The notes beneath the pieces are model-generated. The model worked only from the letters and a program-made list of their open reading frames with translations, made no database searches and was not told the DNA's origin. The translations under genes were made by a program, and so were the position numbers. This document shows, piece by piece, positions 1 to 6,073 of a stretch of DNA of 6,341 nt (position 1 is the stretch's first letter; each line of letters begins with the position of its first letter). This DNA is from an uncultured Flavonifractor sp. (GTDB taxonomy: Bacteria > Bacillota > Clostridia > Oscillospirales > Oscillospiraceae), in NCBI GenBank assembly GCA_910585415.1, contig CAJUDT010000115.1:1-6341 (forward strand). The letters run 5' to 3'.

Positions 1-2
1 GT

Positions 3-140
3 TTAGGAATCAGTCACGCAGTCTGGAAGGACCTTCTCGCGGATTCGCGCGTCAAGGAGCTATTAAAAGTCCACCAAGTTGTGCGAAAAGGAAGGGGGCG
101 AAGCGCAGTATGGTATGTCCGCAAAGCGACATGTGCCTGA
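3..140 (+). CDS. C-terminal tail of an unidentified protein, cut by the window start
   Basis: An open frame enters from the left edge and ends at TGA 138-140, giving 45 residues. The tail has an amphipathic, charged helix-like part (KDLLADSRVKELLKVHQVV) followed by a basic, glycine-rich turn and a beta-like end (RKGRGRSAVWYVRK). This resembles the recognition helix and wing of a winged-helix DNA-binding domain, but I do not recognise a family from so little sequence. Lying upstream of an excisionase and an integrase, it is probably part of the same mobile element, for example a replication, primase or regulatory protein; that is inference. The other plus frame open here (frame 2, to about position 237) reads as a less protein-like string rich in P, S, R and C, so I prefer this one. 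Confidence 0.5.
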   Translation, partial: LGISHAVWKDLLADSRVKELLKVHQVVRKGRGRSAVWYVRKATCA

Positions 141-152
141 AACCCATTCAAT

Positions 153-174
153 GGCCGCCAGTTTACCAGCGGCC
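153..174. repeat. GC-rich inverted repeat after the left-edge gene
   Basis: GGCCGC (153-158) and GCGGCC (169-174) are perfect inverted copies with a 10-nt loop, 12 bases after the stop of the partial upstream gene. The octamer GGCCGCCA also occurs twice in the same orientation (153-160 and 171-178). No T-run follows, so it is at best a weak terminator. The rest of 141-296 shows no gene and no convincing promoter, although an AT-rich patch at 221-236 could supply a -10 element for the next gene. Confidence 0.35.
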
Positions 175-296
175 GCCAAATGAAACGCAACCCCTGCAAA
201 CCGGTCCGAAGCTGCTTCGAGATATATATTATAGTTAGGAAGCGTGGTAGCATAAGAAACACCTGGATGTTCAATACAATGACTGGAGGAATCAAC

Positions 297-500
297 ATGA
301 ACACACAAGCACGATGCCGCTCTATTGAAGACCTGCCCCTGGTCCTTACCATAGAGGATCTGATGTCCGTTCTGGATATTGGGCGGAACTCTGCATACCG
401 CCTGATTCGTGAGAATCAAATCCGCAGCATCAGAATTGGAACTAGTATCAGGATCCCCCGGACTGCTCTGGTGGAGTATTTCTCAGGACCCACAGAGTAA
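297..500 (+). CDS. xis: Excisionase-family helix-turn-helix protein (Xis-like)
   Basis: This is a 67-residue protein with a MerR/excisionase-type helix-turn-helix. Residues 17-42 (LTIEDLMSVLDIGRNSAYRLI and onward) form the two helices, and residues 43-62 (IRSIRIGTSIRIPRTALVEY) form the basic wing typical of excisionase-family domains. ATG 297 is chosen because GGAGGA (285-290) sits 6 nt before it; an in-frame ATG at 180 lacks such a site and would add 39 residues unlike the family. The size equals that of Tn916 Xis (67 aa, from memory). Such proteins bend DNA next to the attachment site and steer the integrase toward excision, and some also repress transcription. It is directly followed by the tyrosine integrase, the usual xis-int order. 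The family call is firm; the excision role is inferred from position. Confidence 0.85.
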   Translation: MNTQARCRSIEDLPLVLTIEDLMSVLDIGRNSAYRLIRENQIRSIRIGTSIRIPRTALVEYFSGPTE

Positions 501-508
501 CGGCAACA

Positions 509-540
509 GGGCCCGGAGACGTAAGATCTTCTCCGGGCCC
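509..540 (+). terminator. Strong GC-rich hairpin between xis and int, possible partial terminator
   Basis: GGGCCCGGAGA (509-519) and TCTCCGGGCCC (530-540) are perfect 11-nt inverted copies around a 10-nt loop that itself contains the palindrome AAGATCTT. The hairpin starts 8 nt after the xis stop and ends 28 nt before the integrase ATG. The following bases (GTCTATTAAG) have no proper T-run, so it may act as an attenuator or RNA-stability element lowering integrase relative to Xis rather than as a full intrinsic terminator. Confidence 0.5.
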
Positions 541-568
541 GTCTATTAAGAAAGAGGGGATTCAATAT

Positions 569-1765
569 ATGACGGGAAGCCTACAGACTAAGGGCAACAA
601 GTACTATGTCGTTGCCCGAATACCCGATGTTACTGGCAGGAGCAAATCTAAATGGATTTCAACCGGGCTTGATGTAAAGGGGACCAGCCGACGGGAAGCA
701 AACCGTGTTATGCAGCGCATCCTGGCTGATCTGGAAGCGCAGAATGCTGTTTATTCTACAGAGACTCCATTCCTTGTATGGGTTGATAAATGGATGGAGC
801 AAAAACAGCAGGGAATAAGACTCAACACCTGGGAGAGTTACCAATTATATCTCGAAGTACACATCCGACCTTACTTTGCACCCAAGAAACTGACCCTGAA
901 CAAATTAACTGCCCAGCATCTTCAAGATTATTATAATCGGAAGCTGCGGGACGGCCTAGCTGTGAACACCTTGAAAAAGCACCATGCAGTCATCCGCGGC
1001 GCTTTGCGGGAGGCGGTAAAAAAGCGGATGCTGACCTTCAACCCAGCGGACCAGGTCACATTTCCGCGCCAAAACAAACAGCGCCGTTTTCATGGGACTG
1101 CTTATACCGCAGAGCAAGCCCTGCATCTACTCCAAGTGTTCAAGGGTGACGTACTTGAACCGACTGTAATCCTTGGCCTATGCTATGGACTGCGGAGAAG
1201 TGAGGTGTTGGGGCTTCGCTGGTCCGATATTGATTTTGATGCTGGAACGCTAAGTATACAAAACACAGTTACACGGATGAAAACTCTGCTTGAGCACGAG
1301 GAGACGAAAAGTGCCGCTAGTAAGCGACTCCTTTACCTGATGTCTGATACGATCCCATATTTGCGACGGCTGCACACGGAGCAGCAGAAACATCAAACGT
1401 TCCTGGGCGAGGCTTACCACATATCTGACCATGTATGCGTATGGCCGGATGGGAGGCCACTGTCTCCAGATTACGTATCGCAGCATTTCAAACGGATCCT
1501 AACCAAGTCCGATCTGCAACCCATTCGCTTCCACGATCTTCGCCACACGGCGGGGAGCCTTTTGATGAACAACGGTGTTACGATCAAACAGGTACAGGAA
1601 TTTTTGGGACACGAGAAAGCATCTACGACATTGGATATCTATACGCACATTGACAAGGAGGCAAAGCTGGGGACTGCGCGGTCGATGGAGCTGGTATTAC
1701 ATGGTCATCAGGATGAAGAGCGATCCATGTTAGAAGAAACGTTAGAAATTCCAGATATGCCGTAG
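569..1765 (+). CDS. int: Tyrosine-family site-specific integrase
   Basis: This 398-residue recombinase would insert and excise the element by strand exchange through a 3'-phosphotyrosine link. Residues 1-60 look like the N-terminal arm-binding domain (MTGSLQTKGNKYYVVARIPD, then a basic helix). Residues about 65-165 are the SAM-like core-binding domain (TPFLVWVDKWM..., NTLKKHHAVIRGALREAV). Residues about 175-375 are the catalytic domain. The expected catalytic set is present: R209 (GLRRSEVLGLRW), K247, H322 and R325 (HDLRH), H348 (LGHEKASTT) and nucleophile Y358 (DIYTHI). The gene is therefore intact and probably active. ATG 569 has AGAGGGGA (553-560) 8 nt upstream. Length fits conjugative-element and prophage integrases of Firmicutes. 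It follows the excisionase and runs toward the 3' end of a tRNA-Leu gene, the standard arrangement for elements using a tRNA as attachment site. Its codons are clearly less GC-rich than those of recG downstream, consistent with transfer. Confidence 0.95.
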   Translation: MTGSLQTKGNKYYVVARIPDVTGRSKSKWISTGLDVKGTSRREANRVMQRILADLEAQNAVYSTETPFLVWVDKWMEQKQQGIRLNTWESYQLYLEVHIRPYFAPKKLTLNKLTAQHLQDYYNRKLRDGLAVNTLKKHHAVIRGALREAVKKRMLTFNPADQVTFPRQNKQRRFHGTAYTAEQALHLLQVFKGDVLEPTVILGLCYGLRRSEVLGLRWSDIDFDAGTLSIQNTVTRMKTLLEHEETKSAASKRLLYLMSDTIPYLRRLHTEQQKHQTFLGEAYHISDHVCVWPDGRPLSPDYVSQHFKRILTKSDLQPIRFHDLRHTAGSLLMNNGVTIKQVQEFLGHEKASTTLDIYTHIDKEAKLGTARSMELVLHGHQDEERSMLEETLEIPDMP

Positions 1766-1800
1766 TCCTTGTAACATAGAGATTCCGGAAAAAGTAAAGA

Positions 1801-1834
1801 AAAAGGCTCAAATCCTTTCGGATTTGAGCCTTTT
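1801..1834. terminator. Bidirectional terminator shared by int and tRNA-Leu
   Basis: A perfect 15-bp stem is formed by AAAAGGCTCAAATCC (1801-1815) and GGATTTGAGCCTTTT (1820-1834) around TTTC. Read on the minus strand the loop is GAAA, a stable GNRA tetraloop, and the stem runs into a T-rich tract (TTTTTCTTTACTTTTT), so it is an excellent terminator for the tRNA gene, whose 3' end is 3 nt away. On the plus strand the last arm ends in TTTT and can also end integrase transcription, protecting the tRNA from antisense readthrough. Confidence 0.9.
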
Positions 1835-1837
1835 CAC

Positions 1838-1925
1838 TGGTGCGCGAGGCGGGACTTGAACCCGCACGTGCGTAATGCACACTAGAACCTGAATCTAGCG
1901 AGTCTGCCAATTCCACCACTCGCGC
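1838..1925 (-). tRNA. tRNA-Leu, anticodon CAG
   Basis: Read on the minus strand, the 88-nt sequence folds as a class II tRNA. The acceptor stem GCGCGAG pairs fully with CTCGCGC, followed by A73 and an encoded CCA. The D region contains AATTGGCAGA. The anticodon stem-loop is CTAGA-TTCAGGT-TCTAG, giving anticodon CAG. The long variable arm is GTGC-ATTAC-GCAC, and the T arm is GCGGG-TTCAAGT-CCCGC. It reads the CUG leucine codon, heavily used by the GC-rich genes next to it. One oddity is position 11 against 24 of the D stem, which seems to be T-T. Its 3' end faces an integrase gene, so it is the likely attachment site of the element; because the whole tRNA can be folded, the insertion left the gene functional. 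Confidence 0.97.
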
Positions 1926-1955
1926 ATTTCGGTGGGGCTGTTCAGCACGATTTAT

Positions 1956-1984
1956 ATCTTACCACCATCGGCAGGAAATGTCAA
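1956..1984 (-). promoter_or_regulatory. Sigma-A promoter of tRNA-Leu
   Basis: On the minus strand, TTGACA (1979-1984) and TAAGAT (1956-1961) are separated by exactly 17 nt. The -35 is a perfect consensus and the -10 matches 5 of 6. Transcription would start near 1949, leaving a leader of about 24 nt to be trimmed from the tRNA 5' end at 1925. The strength fits a stable-RNA gene. Confidence 0.9.
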
Positions 1985-2078
1985 CTCTTTTTTTGACACA
2001 ATTCCGAAAATTTTTTCTGGCCTGCGAAGAGGGGGGCGAAGCGGGGGAGTGGCGGGGATTGTAGACGCCCTCCAACCC

Positions 2079-2107
2079 TTGCTCCCCAAGGAAAAACATG
2101 GTACACT
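2079..2107 (+). promoter_or_regulatory. Candidate sigma-A promoter of recG
   Basis: TTGCTC (2079-2084) and TACACT (2102-2107) are 17 nt apart. The -35 is a weak match and the -10 moderate; transcription would start near 2114, about 45 nt before the recG start codon. The preceding G-rich stretch (about 2030-2058) has no clear function. With the tRNA promoter on the other strand, the 1926-2158 interval is a divergent control region and holds no gene that I can support. Confidence 0.5.
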
Positions 2108-2145
2108 ATAGCAAACGGCGCTGGCCAAGCGGGCGCTGGAGCGAG

Positions 2146-2152
2146 AGGGGGG
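2146..2152 (+). promoter_or_regulatory. Ribosome binding site that fixes the TTG start of recG
   Basis: AGGGGGG lies 6 nt before TTG 2159. No ATG or GTG in the recG frame has a comparable site nearby, so this purine run selects the TTG start; the next in-frame TTG (2174) would be too far from it. Confidence 0.65.
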
Positions 2153-2158
2153 TATCGG

Positions 2159-4276
<2,118 letters not shown>

Positions 4277-4292
4277 AAGGAGGACACCAGGA

Positions 4293-4487
4293 ATGTACCA
4301 ATACGACTATGTGCGTGTCATCGGTACGGGCGTAGTAGCCACCAAATTCGATGAGCATCGGGCCCTCATCGACCGCCGGGCTGGAGAGGGCTGGCGGTAC
4401 GTGGGGTGGGTGCCCGCTCATATCGGCAGCACAGGCGAGATTGCACAGCTCGACCTCATATTTGAAAAGGAAGTGTCACAGTCATGA
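4293..4487 (+). CDS. Small DUF4177-type protein
   Basis: This 64-residue protein starts at ATG 4293, with AAAGGAGG (4276-4283) 9 nt upstream overlapping the end of recG. It opens with aromatic MYQYDYVRVIGTG, has a central HRALIDRRAGEGWRYVGWVP segment and ends in a hydrophobic-acidic strand (AQLDLIFEKE). This pattern (tyrosine-rich first strand, conserved EGW before the second strand, final strand ending FEKE) is typical of DUF4177, a small alpha-beta fold with no established function. There is no signal peptide or membrane segment. It is 16 nt after recG and its stop overlaps the start of the next gene (ATGA, 4484-4487), so it is probably cotranscribed and translationally coupled. I infer no specific function. 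Confidence 0.85.
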   Translation: MYQYDYVRVIGTGVVATKFDEHRALIDRRAGEGWRYVGWVPAHIGSTGEIAQLDLIFEKEVSQS

Positions 4488-4867
4488 CAAAACGAGAGCA
4501 CGCAGCCCAGCTTCGGGCAGATACCAGCATCCACTATAACTGCTGTCAGGCGGTCCTGGTCCCCTTCGCCGCCGAGTGCGGCCTGGACGAGGAGAGCGCT
4601 CTCCGCCTGGGACAGCATTTCGGCTCCGGTATGCGCATGGGGGCCATCTGCGGCACGGTGACAGGGGGCCTGATGGTCCTGGGTCTGGCCGGAGCCGGGG
4701 AGGAAAAGGCCAAACAGTTCCGCAGGCTCTTCCAGGAGGGCCATGGGGACCTGAACTGCGCCTCGCTGCTCCAGCGGGCCAAGGAGCGGGGCATGGAGCG
4801 CAAGTGCCACTGCGACGGCATGGTGTTTGAGGCGGTGGAGTGCCTGGAGCGCCTTCTGTCCGAGTAA
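4484..4867 (+). CDS. C_GCAxxG_C_C-family putative redox protein
   Basis: The 127-residue product has the cysteine layout of the C_GCAxxG_C_C family: an N-terminal YNCCQAVL (C20, C21), a central glycine-rich GSGMRMGAICGTVTGGLMVLGL (C56 in the family GxxCGxxxG context), then C92 (LNCASLL), and a late KCHCDG (C108, C110) followed by C120. These cysteines are thought to bind a metal or cofactor or do thiol redox chemistry, but no reaction has been firmly assigned. The central part is hydrophobic but glycine-rich and is a family hallmark rather than a certain membrane span. The ATG overlaps the preceding TGA, so translation is coupled to the DUF4177-type gene. This is the last gene of the recG cluster, since a hairpin and then a strong new promoter follow. 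Confidence 0.88.
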   Translation: MTKREHAAQLRADTSIHYNCCQAVLVPFAAECGLDEESALRLGQHFGSGMRMGAICGTVTGGLMVLGLAGAGEEKAKQFRRLFQEGHGDLNCASLLQRAKERGMERKCHCDGMVFEAVECLERLLSE

Positions 4868-4903
4868 AAAGGGCCTTCCTGGGCCGCAAAGGGCCCAGCC
4901 TTT
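4868..4903 (+). terminator. Possible terminator hairpin after the recG cluster
   Basis: CTGGGCC (4879-4885) pairs with GGCCCAG (4892-4898) around a 6-nt loop. An outer stem AAAGG (4868-4872) / CCTTT (4899-4903) can form with a 6-nt bulge. It begins directly after the stop at 4865-4867. The next T-run (4917-4922) is too distant for a classic intrinsic terminator, so termination efficiency is doubtful. Confidence 0.4.
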
Positions 4904-4933
4904 GGAATTGCAGTGCTTTTTTGCGTATTTCTA

Positions 4934-4962
4934 TTGACTTTAAGGTAGGGGTGTGGTATAAT
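4934..4962 (+). promoter_or_regulatory. Strong sigma-A promoter of the str ribosomal operon
   Basis: TTGACT (4934-4939) and a perfect TATAAT (4957-4962) are separated by 17 nt, giving 11 of 12 consensus bases. The start site would be near 4969, leaving a leader of about 55 nt before the L7Ae-like gene. This is the best plus-strand promoter in the window, as expected for ribosomal protein genes. Confidence 0.93.
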
Positions 4963-5010
4963 TCGTGCTCGCGCAGATACCCAATGCTGCCAATGGATAC
5001 CAGCCCAGCG

Positions 5011-5016
5011 GGAGGT
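5011..5016 (+). promoter_or_regulatory. Ribosome binding site deciding the L7Ae-like start
   Basis: GGAGGT lies 7 nt before ATG 5024. It overlaps the alternative in-frame GTG at 5015, which therefore cannot be the start. Confidence 0.8.
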
Positions 5017-5023
5017 GTGCCGG

Positions 5024-5266
5024 ATGCTGGAAGAGCTCAAGCAGAAGTCCAAGGTCGTCGGGGTCAAGCAGACCCGCCGGGCTGTCTCGGACGGCAGCGC
5101 CCGGCGGATTTTCCTGGCCCGGGACGCCGACCCCAAGGTCACCGAGCCCCTGGCGGATTTGTGCGCCCAGCGGGGCGTCCCGGTGGAGTGGGTCCCCTCC
5201 ATGAAGGAGCTGGGGACCGTCTGCGGCATTGCGGTGGGCTCCGCCGCCGCCGCTGCCACCGCTTGA
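5024..5266 (+). CDS. L7Ae/L30e-family ribosome-associated RNA-binding protein (YbxF-like)
   Basis: This 80-residue protein closely resembles Bacillus YbxF, which I recall as having GTKQT, AKDADP and a closing MKKLGKACGIEVGAAAVA. Here the same elements are GVKQT (13-17), ARDADP (32-37) and MKELGTVCGIAVGSAAAA (60-77). L7Ae-family proteins bind kink-turn RNA; the bacterial members are small, ribosome-associated and non-essential where tested. The start is ATG 5024, set by GGAGGT. Its place just before rpsL is the conserved Firmicutes position, but the rpoC gene normally upstream is missing and the gene instead has its own strong promoter at 4934-4962. The family call is firm; the cellular role is less certain. 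Confidence 0.92.
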   Translation: MLEELKQKSKVVGVKQTRRAVSDGSARRIFLARDADPKVTEPLADLCAQRGVPVEWVPSMKELGTVCGIAVGSAAAAATA

Positions 5267-5274
5267 TTTTAGCG

Positions 5275-5297
5275 GGCGGGAGGAATAATTTCCTGCC
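5275..5297 (+). promoter_or_regulatory. Hairpin in the L7Ae-rpsL spacer
   Basis: GGCGGGAGG (5275-5283) can pair with TTTCCTGCC (5289-5297), including three G-U pairs, around AATAA. It lies 8 nt after the L7Ae-like stop and is not followed by a T-run, so readthrough into rpsL is expected. It may be an RNA-processing or stability element. Confidence 0.35.
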
Positions 5298-5331
5298 GGA
5301 CCGTTAAAATATAACTTTATGAGAAACAGAG

Positions 5332-5339
5332 AAAGGAGG
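5332..5339 (+). promoter_or_regulatory. Ribosome binding site of rpsL
   Basis: AAAGGAGG, a full match to the anti-Shine-Dalgarno, sits 6 nt before ATG 5346. It rules out the upstream in-frame ATG at 5319, which would place this site inside the coding region. Confidence 0.9.
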
Positions 5340-5345
5340 AAAACC

Positions 5346-5768
5346 ATGCCTACGTTTAACCAGCTCGTCCGCAAAGGACGTCAGGCCGCGACCTACAAGT
5401 CCAATTCTCCTGCCATGCAGAAGGGCCTGAACACCCTGAAGAACCGCGAGACAGACCTGCCTTCTCCTCAGAAGAGAGGCGTGTGTACCGCCGTGCGTAC
5501 CTCGACCCCCAAGAAGCCCAACTCCGCCCTGCGGAAGATTGCCCGTGTGCGTCTGACCAACGGGTATGAGGTGACCGCTTATATTCCCGGTGTCGGCCAC
5601 AATCTTCAGGAGCACTCGGTAGTGATGATTCGCGGCGGCCGTGTCAAGGACCTGCCCGGCGTGCGCTACCACATCATCCGCGGCACTCTGGATACCCAGG
5701 GCGTCAACGGCCGTATGCAGGCCCGTTCCAAGTACGGCGCCAAGCGTCCCAAGGCCGGCAAAAAATAA
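5346..5768 (+). CDS. rpsL: 30S ribosomal protein S12
   Basis: S12 sits at the decoding centre of the small subunit and controls accuracy. The 140-residue protein begins MPTFNQLVRKGRQ and carries every hallmark: PQKRGVCT (41-48), TPKKPNSALRK (54-64), GHNLQEHSV (84-92), RGGRVKDLPGVRYH (96-109) and the end SKYGAKRPKAGKK. An insertion of about 13 residues (near 26-39) relative to Escherichia coli is the form usual in Clostridia. K56 and K101, matching the E. coli lysines where streptomycin-resistance changes occur (K43 and K88 counting Met), are unchanged, so a streptomycin-sensitive S12 is predicted. D102 matches the methylthiolated aspartate. The start is ATG 5346. It is transcribed with the L7Ae-like gene, 79 nt upstream, while rpsG follows only after an unusually long 305-nt spacer. 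Confidence 0.99.
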   Translation: MPTFNQLVRKGRQAATYKSNSPAMQKGLNTLKNRETDLPSPQKRGVCTAVRTSTPKKPNSALRKIARVRLTNGYEVTAYIPGVGHNLQEHSVVMIRGGRVKDLPGVRYHIIRGTLDTQGVNGRMQARSKYGAKRPKAGKK

Positions 5769-5796
5769 CTTACTTTCTTTTGTAAAAGAAAGTAAG
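5769..5796. repeat. 28-bp perfect palindrome abutting the rpsL stop codon
   Basis: CTTACTTTCTTTT (5769-5781) and AAAAGAAAGTAAG (5784-5796) are exact inverted copies separated by GT. As RNA it would be an 11-bp hairpin with a TTGTAA loop. It starts on the base directly after the TAA (5766-5768). No T-run follows, so it is not a classic terminator; it may protect the rpsL message 3' end, give partial termination, or be one copy of a dispersed repeat. Confidence 0.8.
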
Positions 5797-5814
5797 CAAA
5801 GAAAACTTCCATAA

Positions 5815-5858
5815 GCGCTCTTTCGAGGGCGTGTAGGCGCTCTTTTGGGGGCGTGCGC
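5815..5858. repeat. Imperfect 22-nt tandem duplication in the rpsL-rpsG spacer
   Basis: The unit at 5815-5836 and the unit at 5837-5858 both begin GCGCTCTTT and share GGGCGTG, matching at 17 of 22 positions by eye. Only two units are present, directly adjacent, so this is a local duplication rather than an array. Confidence 0.6.
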
Positions 5859-5936
5859 AGGCGGGGAGAATCGCTTGCGGGGAGGTTTTGGCACATGAAC
5901 ACTTGAAATTGTTTCCGCGCTGAGAGCGCAAGGCAG

Positions 5937-5965
5937 TTGCCCTTGCAGAATGCGCTACCTATAAA
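5937..5965 (+). promoter_or_regulatory. Candidate internal promoter for rpsG
   Basis: TTGCCC (5937-5942) and TATAAA (5960-5965) are spaced by 17 nt, matching 4 of 6 and 5 of 6 consensus bases. Transcription would start near 5972 and give a leader of about 100 nt before rpsG. It would let rpsG, and probably genes after it, be expressed partly apart from rpsL. Confidence 0.45.
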
Positions 5966-5978
5966 ATAGGGGCGGTTC

Positions 5979-6035
5979 CCGCGAGGCACTGGACAAGCAG
6001 GCACTTGTCTTACACGGGCGGCCTCGGGCCGTTCG
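5979..6035 (+). promoter_or_regulatory. Structured rpsG leader with alternative base pairing
   Basis: One fold has a hairpin GACAAG/CTTGTC (5992-5997 with 6004-6009) and a second hairpin CGGGCGGCC/GGCCGTTCG (6015-6023 with 6027-6035, two G-U pairs, loop TCG). A competing fold pairs CGAGGC (5982-5987) with GCCTCG (6021-6026), extendable to CC/GG past one bulged base, which encloses the first hairpin and destroys the second. This could be a regulatory switch, possibly read by S7, whose E. coli homologue represses from the rpsL-rpsG spacer; that link is inference. Confidence 0.4.
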
Positions 6036-6058
6036 AGTACCTATGAAATCATACTATG

Positions 6059-6065
6059 AAGGAGG
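6059..6065 (+). promoter_or_regulatory. Ribosome binding site deciding the GTG start of rpsG
   Basis: AAGGAGG lies 8 nt before GTG 6074. The in-frame ATG at 6056 overlaps this site and would add six non-family residues, so GTG is the start. Confidence 0.85.
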
Positions 6066-6073
6066 GAAGCAAA

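Larger units (their letters stand above)
5769..6073 (+). other. 305-nt rpsL-rpsG spacer without a supported gene
   Basis: Adjacent ribosomal genes usually lie much closer. From left to right the spacer holds the 28-bp palindrome (5769-5796), the 22-nt tandem duplication (5815-5858), a repeated GCGGGGAG (5861-5868 and 5877-5884), small hairpins (GCGC-TGAGA-GCGC 5917-5929; GCAAGG/CCTTGC 5928-5946), a candidate promoter (5937-5965) and a structured leader (5982-6035). Open frames here are short or antisense and lack family resemblance. Confidence 0.8.

Noticed and set aside
1623..1919. Minus-strand open frame covering the tRNA-Leu gene and terminator
   Set aside because: It starts inside the tRNA and crosses the terminator into the integrase gene. 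Its opening residues are the usual conceptual translation of a tRNA gene.
1979..1998. TGTCAA...TTGACA inverted repeat over the tRNA -35 box, and a plus-strand TTGACA at 1993
   Set aside because: The minus-strand copy is the real -35. The plus copy has no -10 at a proper distance, and six-base arms are too short to claim an operator.
2030..2058. G-rich tract upstream of recG as a possible G-quadruplex
   Set aside because: Only three clear runs of three or more G occur close together; such tracts are common in GC-rich DNA and nothing else supports a role.
4546..5259. Antisense open frame of 237 codons spanning the C_GCAxxG and L7Ae-like genes
   Set aside because: It crosses two well-identified genes plus the strong promoter and hairpin between them; the product is an S/P/R-rich low-complexity string.
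4840..5307. Plus-strand open frame of 155 codons across the str operon promoter
   Set aside because: It overlaps the end of the C_GCAxxG gene and all of the L7Ae-like gene in other frames, has no family resemblance, and runs through the -35/-10 boxes.
5304..5894. Antisense open frame of 196 codons over rpsL
   Set aside because: It is opposite a certain ribosomal protein gene; no ribosome binding site or recognisable domain.
5895..5906. Three-codon ATG-AAC-ACT-TGA mini-frame with GGGGAGG 9 nt upstream
   Set aside because: It could be a leader peptide, but such a short frame arises easily by chance and there is no codon pattern (such as repeated regulatory codons) to support it.
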